A stretch of 64,000 nucleotides of DNA, taken from the NCBI GenBank assembly GCA_030584085.1, contig CP129490.1:2947511-3011510 (forward strand), in the 5' to 3' direction. Every line of letters begins with the position of its first letter. Position 1 is the first letter of the stretch. Source of the DNA: Melioribacteraceae bacterium (GTDB taxonomy: Bacteria > Bacteroidota > Ignavibacteria > Ignavibacteriales > Melioribacteraceae). The notes under the pieces were generated by a model. It was given only the letters and a program-made list of their open reading frames with translations, searched no databases and had not been told where the DNA came from. This document shows, piece after piece, positions 18,086-25,873 of this stretch. Made by a program: the position numbers and the translations under genes.

Positions 18086-19099
18086 TTAATAATCTTTTAC
18101 ATTTACGACGGTTCCTTTATGAAGGGAATCTGTTGCTGCAACAGCAACCTGTAAACCGGCAATACCGTCATCTATTGTAATCATCGGTGAAGTTCCTTTC
18201 TCTAGGTTATTTAGGAAGTCATTCAATTGTGCGACATACGCATCACAAAACCGTTCAGGGAAATACGGCACAACATCGTGTGTTACACCTTCTTTAGTCA
18301 ATACAAGTATTGGGGTATCTCGCAAGTAGCCAGCTTGTATAGTTCCCTTTGTACCTAATACTTCAGCTCGAATATCATATCCATAAACACCGTTTCTGCT
18401 AATATCAATTTCGCCCAGTGTTCCGTTATCAAATCTCATGGCCATTACAACATTATCCGTATCTCCGGTTGGTTCAACTTCTGGGAAGGCTAAAACCGCT
18501 CCGATAGAGTAAACAGTATTTACTTCACCCATGTACCATCTTGCAATGTCAAAATCGTGAATAGCCATATCTAAAATTTGTCCGCCACTGTTGTGTGGAT
18601 ATAAATATTCGAGAGCCGGTAAATATGGATCTCTTGAAGAACCTCTAAATACAACCGGTGTTCCTATAACACCTTCATCAATTTTTCTTTTAACAGCCGC
18701 AAATCCTTTATCAAATCTTCTCATATATCCTTGTTGATAAAAAACACCGTTTTTATCAATCGCAGCTTTCATTTGACGAGCATCTTCCAGACTTAATGTC
18801 ATCGGTTTTTCACAGAAGACGGTTCTTTTTTTTGAGGCTGCATCAAGCACAATTTCTTTATGATTACCTGTTGTTGCAGTGACTATCACCGCGTCCAAGC
18901 TTTTGTCATCGTTAATTTCCTGATGACTGAAGTAGGCTTTTTCAACATCAAATTTTTTTGCACACTTTGTTGCTCTTTCCGGAATAATATCTGCTACGGC
19001 AACTAAGTTTGCTTTCGAAACTCTTGTTGTAAGAAATTCAGCATACATATTCCCGAGTCTTCCGGTACCGATTAAACCAACGTTAATTTTTTTCTTCAT
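18086..19099 (-). CDS. iolG: myo-Inositol 2-dehydrogenase, IolG-like (Gfo/Idh/MocA)
   Basis: Gfo/Idh/MocA oxidoreductase of 337 residues. Rossmann motif GLIGTGRLG near the N-terminus, catalytic-region CEKPM (Lys of EKP), and DMAIHDFDIARW, the helix with Asp and His used by inositol dehydrogenases. By recall it matches T. maritima TM0414 in these blocks and in the RRFDK(G/N)F segment. First committed enzyme: myo-inositol to 2-keto-myo-inositol with NAD reduction. GAGGA lies 7 nt before the ATG. It heads the iolGMNO-transporter run and follows the regulator gene by 171 nt. Confidence 0.85.
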   Translation of the reverse strand: MKKKINVGLIGTGRLGNMYAEFLTTRVSKANLVAVADIIPERATKCAKKFDVEKAYFSHQEINDDKSLDAVIVTATTGNHKEIVLDAASKKRTVFCEKPMTLSLEDARQMKAAIDKNGVFYQQGYMRRFDKGFAAVKRKIDEGVIGTPVVFRGSSRDPYLPALEYLYPHNSGGQILDMAIHDFDIARWYMGEVNTVYSIGAVLAFPEVEPTGDTDNVVMAMRFDNGTLGEIDISRNGVYGYDIRAEVLGTKGTIQAGYLRDTPILVLTKEGVTHDVVPYFPERFCDAYVAQLNDFLNNLEKGTSPMITIDDGIAGLQVAVAATDSLHKGTVVNVKDY

Positions 19100-19185
19100 T
19101 TATTTTTCCTCAATTAGTAGATTTCTGCTTCAAGCGAAGATTAGCTTTGTAAGACTATTTTATCTTATTAAAAAACTTCCCACAT

Positions 19186-19213
19186 GTTATAAAAGAGCAT
19201 ACTTATCCCTCAA
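19186..19213 (-). promoter_or_regulatory. Possible promoter for the iolGMNO operon
   Basis: Minus-strand TTGAGG (19208-19213), 16 bases, TATAAC (19186-19191), about 87 nt before iolG. I found no copy of the 20-bp operator here, so iolG may instead be transcribed from the regulator promoter. No clear terminator separates the two genes. Confidence 0.3.
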
Positions 19214-19270
19214 AGTTTTTCAACAATTTTTAAAAACGAAAAAATGTAATCTATAGTGGAAGTATAATTT

Positions 19271-20365
19271 CTATTTATTTCTGTTAAACACAGATTCTCT
19301 TTCAATCAAATATGATTTGAGAACTTTAGATTTTCCTTTACCGGTCAATCCATTTATTCTCCGATTTATAAGCTTCATGCTTTCAACTCCCATTTCATAA
19401 ATAGGCTGATGCATTGTAGTAAGACTAACCTGATGCTGGCAATGCGGAAGAAGGTCATCGTAACCAACGATGGAAATATCTTCGGGAATTTTCATGCCCA
19501 TTTCCACAGCTACGGAACTAAGTAGATATGCAATTCTATCATGACCGGCAAACATTGCGGTCAATTTTTTTCTTTGCTTAAATATTTTTTTTGCAAACTC
19601 TATGTATGGTTTTTCGGAATACCTGCCATCGTGAGTGAGTATTATTGATTTATCAATTGGAAGATTATAATCTGAAAGAGCTTTTCTGTATCCTTCCAAA
19701 CGTTCTCGTTCAGAACTGAATAATGTACTTAAAGTTATGGCAATTTTTTCGTGCCCTTTTTTAATTAAGTACTCGGTTATTTTATATGCACCGTCAAAAT
19801 TATCGGTAGTGACATGATCAATATTCACACCGGGAATTATTCTATCGGCTAAAACAACAGGAATATTTCTGCTCGTGAATTTCTCTAGTACTTGTTTATT
19901 TTTTTCATCGGAAGCCGCCGTAGGAACGAAGATTACTCCTGCTACAGAATTCTCAATCAACCTCTCTGCATGATACTCTGCTTTTATAAATAAATCATCG
20001 GTATTGCATAGAATTAAACTTTGTTTGTTATTTGCCGCCTCATCTTCTGCGCCTCTGGCAAGCTCCGGAGCATAACCTACTCGAATATCGGGAACCAACA
20101 ACCCAATTATCTTTCTATTTCCGTTGTCTACAACTCGGCTCATAACAAATGTTCCAAGTTTTCTTTTTCTGGTTAAGTAGCCCAAGTTAACTAGATTTTG
20201 GATAGCTTGACGAATTGTTGCTCTTGCCAATCCAGCCATTTGTACTAATTCTGCTTCGGTAGGAATTTTATCACCCGGTTTGAACACACCTTGTTCTATT
20301 TGTTCAACTAACCATCGTTGGAGCTGAAAGTACTGCGGGACCGGACTATTTCTGTCAATTATCAT
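19271..20365 (-). CDS. GntR-LacI type transcriptional regulator (AraR-like architecture)
   Basis: Chimeric repressor of 364 residues. The N-terminal 75 residues are a GntR winged helix (PVPQYFQLQRWL, KIPTEAELVQMAGLARATIRQAI, GYLTRKRKLGTFV); from about residue 85 a LacI-type sugar-binding domain follows (IGLLVPDI, VPTAASD, ADRIIPGVNIDHVTTDN, VGYDDL, TMHQPIYEMG). A GntR head on a LacI body is the AraR arrangement. AGGA lies 5 nt before the ATG. A palindrome overlapping its own promoter predicts autoregulation, and similar palindromes precede the dehydrogenase operon and phytase gene. Likely inducer is inositol or a pathway intermediate (inference). Confidence 0.88.
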   Translation of the reverse strand: MIIDRNSPVPQYFQLQRWLVEQIEQGVFKPGDKIPTEAELVQMAGLARATIRQAIQNLVNLGYLTRKRKLGTFVMSRVVDNGNRKIIGLLVPDIRVGYAPELARGAEDEAANNKQSLILCNTDDLFIKAEYHAERLIENSVAGVIFVPTAASDEKNKQVLEKFTSRNIPVVLADRIIPGVNIDHVTTDNFDGAYKITEYLIKKGHEKIAITLSTLFSSERERLEGYRKALSDYNLPIDKSIILTHDGRYSEKPYIEFAKKIFKQRKKLTAMFAGHDRIAYLLSSVAVEMGMKIPEDISIVGYDDLLPHCQHQVSLTTMHQPIYEMGVESMKLINRRINGLTGKGKSKVLKSYLIERESVFNRNK

Positions 20366-20386
20366 AGTTTTCCTAATAATCTCCTA

Positions 20387-20406
20387 TTGTATAGACAATT
20401 ATACAA
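20387..20406 (-). promoter_or_regulatory. Autoregulatory operator of the GntR-LacI type regulator
   Basis: TTGTATAGACAATTATACAA, a palindrome with 7-bp outer arms, lies 22-41 nt upstream of the regulator start and covers the -10 box. One base differs from the phytase site. It contains the GTMTAKAC core of GntR-type operators. Confidence 0.75.
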
Positions 20407-20426
20407 AATAAGGATTTGTGTGTCAA
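20398..20426 (-). promoter_or_regulatory. Consensus sigma70 promoter of the regulator gene
   Basis: On the minus strand TTGACA (20421-20426), 17 bases, TATAAT (20398-20403): both boxes and the spacing equal the housekeeping consensus. The operator spans the -10 box. The remaining bases up to 20569 are A/T-rich and hold nothing else I can name. Confidence 0.75.
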
Positions 20427-20569
20427 GAATATTAATAATGTTATTTAGATAAAAATATTTCGTATTGAGAGTACAAATTTAAAATTGGTTTTTCAAGGAT
20501 GTATCATAAAGTAGATTTAATTTTGAAAACAATAAAAATTGATGGTAGCTTACCTTTACTCAGAATGTA

Positions 20570-21529
20570 CTAATTCAATAATACTCTATACAAATTACCG
20601 CCGGCAGTCACATATAATATTTCTTGCGATTCATCGGTAAAAATTAAATTGCTCGGGTCTTCAGGTAAAATAACTTTTTCGATCAATACACCTTCTGGTG
20701 AGTAAACATATATACCCGGTCGATAAGGATCACGTAAAGCCGCATAAATGAAACCGTCTTTACCGAGTTTGATACCATCGGGACCTGTGGGCAGTAAATA
20801 TTTTGCAACATATTTATTGAAGGTTACTCTACCTTCTTCATCAATCAAATATTCCGCAATAAAATTTGTACTCTCCTCATGAGCATTATCATCATTGCAG
20901 CCGACGTACAACTTTTTATTATCGGGTGTAACTGAAATACCATTCGGCATTGAAATATTATCAATTATTAGTTCACTCTGACCGAAAACATTTAAGCGAT
21001 AAACTCCGTTTACTGGTTGATCAATCAATTCATCCCCGGCGTACCGCGGATCGGTAAAATAAATTGTACCGTCATTGGCTATTGTTAAATCGTTAGGTGA
21101 ATTGTAAGGTTTGCCATTAAAGTTATCTGTTAATATAAAACTTTTACCGGTAGCTAAATCGGTTTTTATTAATCGTCTTCCACCAGTGTCCGCTCCTTCG
21201 CAAGTATAAAGTGTATCATTTTTTATAATCATTCCATTAGCCATGTTGCTTGGCGAACGGTAGATAGAAGTTCTATTTGTCGAAGGAGAATACTTCCATA
21301 TATGTCCCGGTTCGTTCCCGGTCTCGGAAGTGAATGTTAAATCGGTGAAGTAAACATTTCCCTTGGAATCAACAGCAGGACCTTCGGTGAAGAAACCACC
21401 GTCGAAAATTAATTCAATTCTATCGGAATATTTATGCGGATCGTTTTTCATGTCATCGATACAGCCGCACTGTGAATAAACTACATCGACAAATACCATT
21501 ACTATAACTATGTAAATTGTTTTTTTCAT
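20570..21529 (-). CDS. Secreted SMP-30/gluconolactonase-like beta-propeller
   Basis: Six-bladed propeller hydrolase of the SMP-30/lactonase group, 319 residues with a signal peptide (about 1-19). Seen: EGPAVDSKGNVYFTD (metal-ligand Glu), an NSPNDLTIANDGTIYFTDPRY block, ISMPNGISVTPDNKKLYV and DGIKLGKDGFIYAA, which hold the usual Glu, Asn, Asn and Asp ligands. It overlaps the binding-protein gene by ATGA, showing coupling. It would open a sugar lactone outside the cytoplasm; the sugar is unknown. Confidence 0.82.
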   Translation of the reverse strand: MKKTIYIVIVMVFVDVVYSQCGCIDDMKNDPHKYSDRIELIFDGGFFTEGPAVDSKGNVYFTDLTFTSETGNEPGHIWKYSPSTNRTSIYRSPSNMANGMIIKNDTLYTCEGADTGGRRLIKTDLATGKSFILTDNFNGKPYNSPNDLTIANDGTIYFTDPRYAGDELIDQPVNGVYRLNVFGQSELIIDNISMPNGISVTPDNKKLYVGCNDDNAHEESTNFIAEYLIDEEGRVTFNKYVAKYLLPTGPDGIKLGKDGFIYAALRDPYRPGIYVYSPEGVLIEKVILPEDPSNLIFTDESQEILYVTAGGNLYRVLLN

Positions 21530-22842
21530 CTTTTTACTCTGCTTAATATTTCGTTTACTTGCTCTGCGGCTTTATCAAGAGCTTCTTTTGGATCCATATC
21601 GCCAAGCAGTGTGCTTTCAATTGCCTCGGCAACTCGTTGATTTATTTCAACTCGATAGTATGTTATATTCTGTCTAGCATAACCGATTTCAAACTGTTCA
21701 ACAAATGCAGCAAGATACGGATCAGATTTTAAGTAATCTTTATATGATTGTAATTCCAAAGTCGATTTGCGAACAGGCATATAACCCGATTCAATCGAAA
21801 ACTTTGCTTGAATTTCCGGTGAAGTAAACCACTTAATAAATTTCCATGCTTCATCGGGATGCTTAGAATTTTTGAATATCGTTAAATGTTCACCGGCAAC
21901 ATAAGTAGCTCTTTTAACGGGACCTTCGGGAAGCGGGGCAACACCCCATTCAAAATTTTTAATTTTTCGAAGCGATGGTAAATCCCAGGGTCCATCCATT
22001 ATCATTGCACAAGCTTGAGCAATAAATCCCATATCGTGTGTCATCGAAAAAGAATCAAAACCAATTTGGTCATACAATTCCTTCCAAAGAGTTAAAGCCT
22101 GTACTCCGGCTTCGCTGTTAAAGAGTGCTTTGGTTTGTTCTTCATTTAAGAACTCGCCTCCGGCTTGCCAGAGATACGGTTCCCATTGAAGCAGCATCCA
22201 AATGCTGAGTGCACCCGATGCTGGAAGTGCCGGTACATAAAATCCATAATGATTCATCTTTCCATCACCGTCGGTATCAATTGTTAACTTCTTCGAATAC
22301 TTTTTCAACTCTTCCCAAGTCTGGGGCGGTTTATTAGGATCAAGTCCGACTCTCTTAAATAAATCTTTATTATAAAGCAAAGCTATAGTTGTTGCTTCCA
22401 TAGGAATTGCATAAAGTGTGTCGTTCCATTTTGCATTGCTTATTAATTGTGGAAAGAAATCATTGAACTCTTCAACAGTAAAACCGTTATCTCCTTTTAT
22501 GAAATGATCCATTTTATAAATTGCGTCGGCAAGCACAAGTTTATCGAGAAAGTCAGTGTGAACCCAAGCTAAATCGGGAGTCGTATTACTTTGAATTGCG
22601 GTGATCAGTTTCTGCACAAGTGGATCGCCGGATGGAACATACTGCTCGATTATTTTGACATCGGGATTTTCTTTTTCATATTGATCTAATAATTCTTTTA
22701 AGGCAGGATGAGTATTAGCAACAAAGCTGTGCCAAAATGTTAATTCAATTCTTAATGAAGCGGATTCGTTTTCGTTATTGCAAGAGAGAAAGGCAAGCAA
22801 AGAAATCAATAGAACTGCTATTAGAGCGCTCCATACTTTCAT
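21526..22842 (-). CDS. CUT1 sugar ABC transporter substrate-binding lipoprotein
   Basis: MalE/UgpB-type binding protein of 438 residues with a lipobox Cys21 (LAFLSC). Family blocks: LTFWHSF near residue 33, LAWVHTDFLDKLV, AIPMEATTIALLYNKDLF, MIMDGPWDL and DEAWKFIKWF. A MalK-type ATPase is encoded at 24725-25831, but no MalF/MalG permease pair lies anywhere in the window. The ribosome binding site is weak. The ligand may be an oligosaccharide released by the glycosidases further upstream (inference). Confidence 0.88.
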   Translation of the reverse strand: MKVWSALIAVLLISLLAFLSCNNENESASLRIELTFWHSFVANTHPALKELLDQYEKENPDVKIIEQYVPSGDPLVQKLITAIQSNTTPDLAWVHTDFLDKLVLADAIYKMDHFIKGDNGFTVEEFNDFFPQLISNAKWNDTLYAIPMEATTIALLYNKDLFKRVGLDPNKPPQTWEELKKYSKKLTIDTDGDGKMNHYGFYVPALPASGALSIWMLLQWEPYLWQAGGEFLNEEQTKALFNSEAGVQALTLWKELYDQIGFDSFSMTHDMGFIAQACAMIMDGPWDLPSLRKIKNFEWGVAPLPEGPVKRATYVAGEHLTIFKNSKHPDEAWKFIKWFTSPEIQAKFSIESGYMPVRKSTLELQSYKDYLKSDPYLAAFVEQFEIGYARQNITYYRVEINQRVAEAIESTLLGDMDPKEALDKAAEQVNEILSRVKR

Positions 22843-22862
22843 TTTATTTCCGGTGTATGTGA

Positions 22863-23747
22863 TTAGTCTTTAAATACAGAAAGATATTCTTCAAAGAATT
22901 TTTCTTTATTAACATCAAAAGCAACCAAATGATTGCCGCGTTCTTTTCTAGGATGCCAATGGGTTAATCCCATTTTATCTTTATTATCCAATTCAACAAC
23001 AACATGTCCTTTTTCAAACTTGCAAATTGAATCGTTAAAGATAGTCGCGGCAACTAAAGGATCGTGAAAGGTAACGGCATCCCATTCTTCAAACCAGACT
23101 TGTGAGAAATCTAAGACCGGTTTGAGTAAATCGTGTTTACATATTTCTGCGAATTCATCTGAGTCCATAGTAACTCTTGAAGTAATATCTATCCCGATTG
23201 AATGATGATTTTTTGCGTTAGCATAGTAAGTAATGTAAGAGGCGTGATAATCCCCTTCTGCATTCCATTCCACATCGCTGTAAGCAGGGGCTTCCAAATT
23301 ATAGTTGCCTGCCATTGTATATATTCCTTTAAGTAATGATGGAATCTCCGGGTCGATTGAAAAAAGTAATCCGATGTTTGTAAGCGGACCGATAGTAAGT
23401 AAAATTATTTCACCCGGGTTTTGTCTGATTGTTTTCTGTAAAAAATTAATTGCTTCACCTTTTGGGAAATCTGTATCGTGTTCCCATTTATCTAATGCTT
23501 TGGCTTGCTGCGCTTTGGTTTGAAGTTGTTCGCGAATAAGTGGTTTTTCAATACCTGGATAAATTGGTATATCTTTTCCTGCAATTTTGCACAAAGCACT
23601 TGCCATCATTGCCCGTTTTGTTGATTCACCTGTTACTGTTGTTATACCTACCAAATCACATTTTGGATTGGCGAGTAAATATGCTAGTGCTACTGCATCG
23701 TCTATGTCTGTACCAATGTCGGTATCTAGGAGAATTTTTTGTTTCAA
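22863..23747 (-). CDS. Nucleoside hydrolase (IunH family)
   Basis: N-ribohydrolase of 294 residues. The calcium/ribose motif DTDIGTDIDDA is at residues 8-18, followed by ITTVTGE and TIGPLTN (about 117-123); the MDSDEFAE segment and a C-terminal FHDPLVAAT also match. Start is a TTG: an in-frame stop lies four codons upstream and no ATG occurs nearby. RbsK/RbsD at 56-57 kb could use ribose it releases, but its neighbours are sugar genes, so it may act on another ribosyl-like compound. Confidence 0.8.
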   Translation of the reverse strand: MKQKILLDTDIGTDIDDAVALAYLLANPKCDLVGITTVTGESTKRAMMASALCKIAGKDIPIYPGIEKPLIREQLQTKAQQAKALDKWEHDTDFPKGEAINFLQKTIRQNPGEIILLTIGPLTNIGLLFSIDPEIPSLLKGIYTMAGNYNLEAPAYSDVEWNAEGDYHASYITYYANAKNHHSIGIDITSRVTMDSDEFAEICKHDLLKPVLDFSQVWFEEWDAVTFHDPLVAATIFNDSICKFEKGHVVVELDNKDKMGLTHWHPRKERGNHLVAFDVNKEKFFEEYLSVFKD

Positions 23748-23790
23748 GATTTTCTCAACTTATAATGGAGGTTATTTGCTAAGCAACAAT

Positions 23791-23893
23791 AGAACGCAGA
23801 TGACGCAGAAACTACAGATTAACGCAGTTTATAGATCAGTGACAATCAGTTTTTTCTGTGTATGCCCGTGTATTTAGCGAGCATCTGTGTTCC
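23791..23893. repeat. Dispersed hairpin repeat (ACGCAGAT type)
   Basis: The ends GAACGCAGATG and CATCTGTGTTC are near reverse complements, with further internal pieces (CGCAG, CAGATTAACGCAG, AGTGACAATCAG, CTGTGT). This resembles short intergenic palindromic elements common in several phyla, recalled rather than searched. It lies 55 nt past the stop of the PhyH gene and 43 nt before the nucleoside hydrolase start. Confidence 0.55.
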
Positions 23894-23948
23894 ATTCATT
23901 TATCTGGTAATTCTTTTCATCTAATTAGATTTGACAATCACTTAGAAT

Positions 23949-24707
23949 CTATCTAACTCTCTTTCCATTTTCTAAAAACTTTTCATCCAATCCCTTTAGC
24001 GAGCCATCCGGTTCATAAATAATTTCGGGTGAGTATTGTATAGCCCAAGCTCTTCGCATTTCATCCGTACTATTTGGTCCGGAGCGATGGAAACATGTAC
24101 TTGAAAAGACAGCGATCGAGCCTGCTTTAGCTACAACGGGAACTCCTTTTTCATCACCGAAATATCCAACTCTGTCTTTCGATCCTTCCATTACTTTATG
24201 TTCAATTTTATCTTTTGTGCCTGCTTTAGAATACGGCAGTAAATATATTGTACCGTTATCTTCATTTACATCAACCAAGGGTATCCAGCAATTGACGTAT
24301 GTCTTATGTTTATTATCAACATAGCCGGAATCTTGATGCCAAGTAAACTCCGCACCTTTTTTATCCAATCCTTTAACGACAAACTGTTCCCAGAAAAGAT
24401 AAGCATCATCACCGATTGTAGCTTTGCAGATATCAGCCATCAAGTCACTAAAAATAAATTCACCTAAGGCTTTGCGTTCTTTATACGCAAGAAATACAAA
24501 GTAACGGCTATTCTTTCTGCTTAAGTTTAATTCAGTAACACCCTGCTTTTCCATTTCCGCATCTTGTTCAGCTATTAAGGAATCGCACTCATTTCGTAAT
24601 ATTTCCAAAACATCATCTGGAATAACTTTATCAAGAATAAAAAATCCATCCTCTTGATATTGCCTCTTTTGTTCATCGGTTATATGTATTTTTTCAAGTG
24701 TTGTCAT
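23949..24707 (-). CDS. Phytanoyl-CoA dioxygenase (PhyH) family protein
   Basis: Fe(II)/2-oxoglutarate dioxygenase of 252 residues. The iron triad is visible as His124-x-Asp126 (TWHQDSG) and His207 (CFHRSGPN), with an Arg about 12 residues later for 2-oxoglutarate. Such bacterial proteins hydroxylate varied small molecules, and the name does not imply phytanoyl-CoA. AAGGAG lies 7 nt before the ATG and the MalK gene is 17 nt upstream. Its presence among sugar genes suggests an oxidative step on a sugar derivative or glycoside aglycone (inference). Confidence 0.8.
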   Translation of the reverse strand: MTTLEKIHITDEQKRQYQEDGFFILDKVIPDDVLEILRNECDSLIAEQDAEMEKQGVTELNLSRKNSRYFVFLAYKERKALGEFIFSDLMADICKATIGDDAYLFWEQFVVKGLDKKGAEFTWHQDSGYVDNKHKTYVNCWIPLVDVNEDNGTIYLLPYSKAGTKDKIEHKVMEGSKDRVGYFGDEKGVPVVAKAGSIAVFSSTCFHRSGPNSTDEMRRAWAIQYSPEIIYEPDGSLKGLDEKFLENGKRVR

Positions 24708-24724
24708 GCCCTCACTCCTTTAAG

Positions 24725-25831
24725 TTATTTTAGAATTGCCTCTTCTGTTTCTTTATTAAAGTAATGCATCTTTGCAGCATCGATGTAAAGCTGCATTTTC
24801 TGTCCCGGTTCAGGTTCTTCTATGGCTGCTATTCTTGCAATACAGTTAGAACCGGCAACTGTGAAATAGAGAAATATTTCATTACCCATGGGTTCAATTA
24901 CGTCAAGTAAAACTTCTATTTCATCCAAACTCTCTGCTTTAGCAGTGAGTGGATGATGAATATTCTCCGGTCTTACACCAGCAGTAATCTCATTATCAAT
25001 GTATGGGGTTAATGAACTTTCATGATCAGTAAAAATTTTTATCTTAATTGTATTAGCTTCATCAACAAAGTAAAGACCATTTTCTTTTATGATTTTTCCT
25101 TCGATAAAATTCATAGAAGGTGAACCGATAAATCCGGCAACAAATTTATTAGCAGGGTGATTATAGAGTTTAAGCGGTGTATCTATCTGATGAATATCAC
25201 CATCCTTCATAATTACAATTCTATCACCCATAGTCATCGCTTCAGTTTGATCGTGTGTTACGTAGATCATTGTTGCTTCAAGTTTTTGATGAAGCTTAGA
25301 AATTTCCGTACGCATTTGAACTCTCAACTTCGCATCAAGATTACTTAACGGTTCATCAAACAAAAACACTTTCGGGTGCCGGACAATTGCCCTCCCGACA
25401 GCAACTCTCTGCCGTTGTCCGCCTGACAATGCTTTAGGTTTTCTATCAAGTAAATCTGTAATCCCTAATATTTCAGCAGCTTCTTGCACTCTTTGCTTTA
25501 TTTCTTCTCTCTTGTACTTTCTAAGTTTTAAACCGAATCCCATATTTTCGGCAACGGTCATGTGAGGATAAAGAGCATAGTTTTGAAATACCATTGCAAT
25601 GTTCCGATTCTTTGGAGAAACATTGTTTACTAATTCGTTATCGATATAAAGTTCGCCTTCGGTTATTTCTTCAAGTCCGGCAATCATTCTAAGCGTTGTC
25701 GATTTTCCACAGCCCGAAGGACCTACCAGAACCATAAACTCTTTATCCTTTACTTCTATGTTTGCGCTTCGTACCGCAACCGTTCCGCCCTCGTAAACTT
25801 TAGTCACATTTTTAAGAACTACATCCGCCAT
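24725..25831 (-). CDS. MalK/UgpC-type sugar ABC transporter ATPase
   Basis: CUT1-class ATPase of 368 residues: Walker [10 protein letters not shown], signature [14 protein letters not shown], Walker [18 protein letters not shown]-loop TMIYVTHDQ, then a C-terminal regulatory OB-type domain (about 240-368). One such ATPase often serves several importers, which may explain why no permeases are nearby. AAGGTGA precedes the ATG. It lies between the xylulokinase and PhyH genes. Confidence 0.9.
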   Translation of the reverse strand: MADVVLKNVTKVYEGGTVAVRSANIEVKDKEFMVLVGPSGCGKSTTLRMIAGLEEITEGELYIDNELVNNVSPKNRNIAMVFQNYALYPHMTVAENMGFGLKLRKYKREEIKQRVQEAAEILGITDLLDRKPKALSGGQRQRVAVGRAIVRHPKVFLFDEPLSNLDAKLRVQMRTEISKLHQKLEATMIYVTHDQTEAMTMGDRIVIMKDGDIHQIDTPLKLYNHPANKFVAGFIGSPSMNFIEGKIIKENGLYFVDEANTIKIKIFTDHESSLTPYIDNEITAGVRPENIHHPLTAKAESLDEIEVLLDVIEPMGNEIFLYFTVAGSNCIARIAAIEEPEPGQKMQLYIDAAKMHYFNKETEEAILK

Positions 25832-25873
25832 AAGTCACCTTTGTAATATTTTGATGATAATTTAATTGACATA

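Noticed and set aside
23949-24707. Lipid (phytanoyl-CoA) metabolism
   Set aside because: The family name is broad; the neighbours are sugar transport and kinase genes, and no acyl-CoA genes are present.
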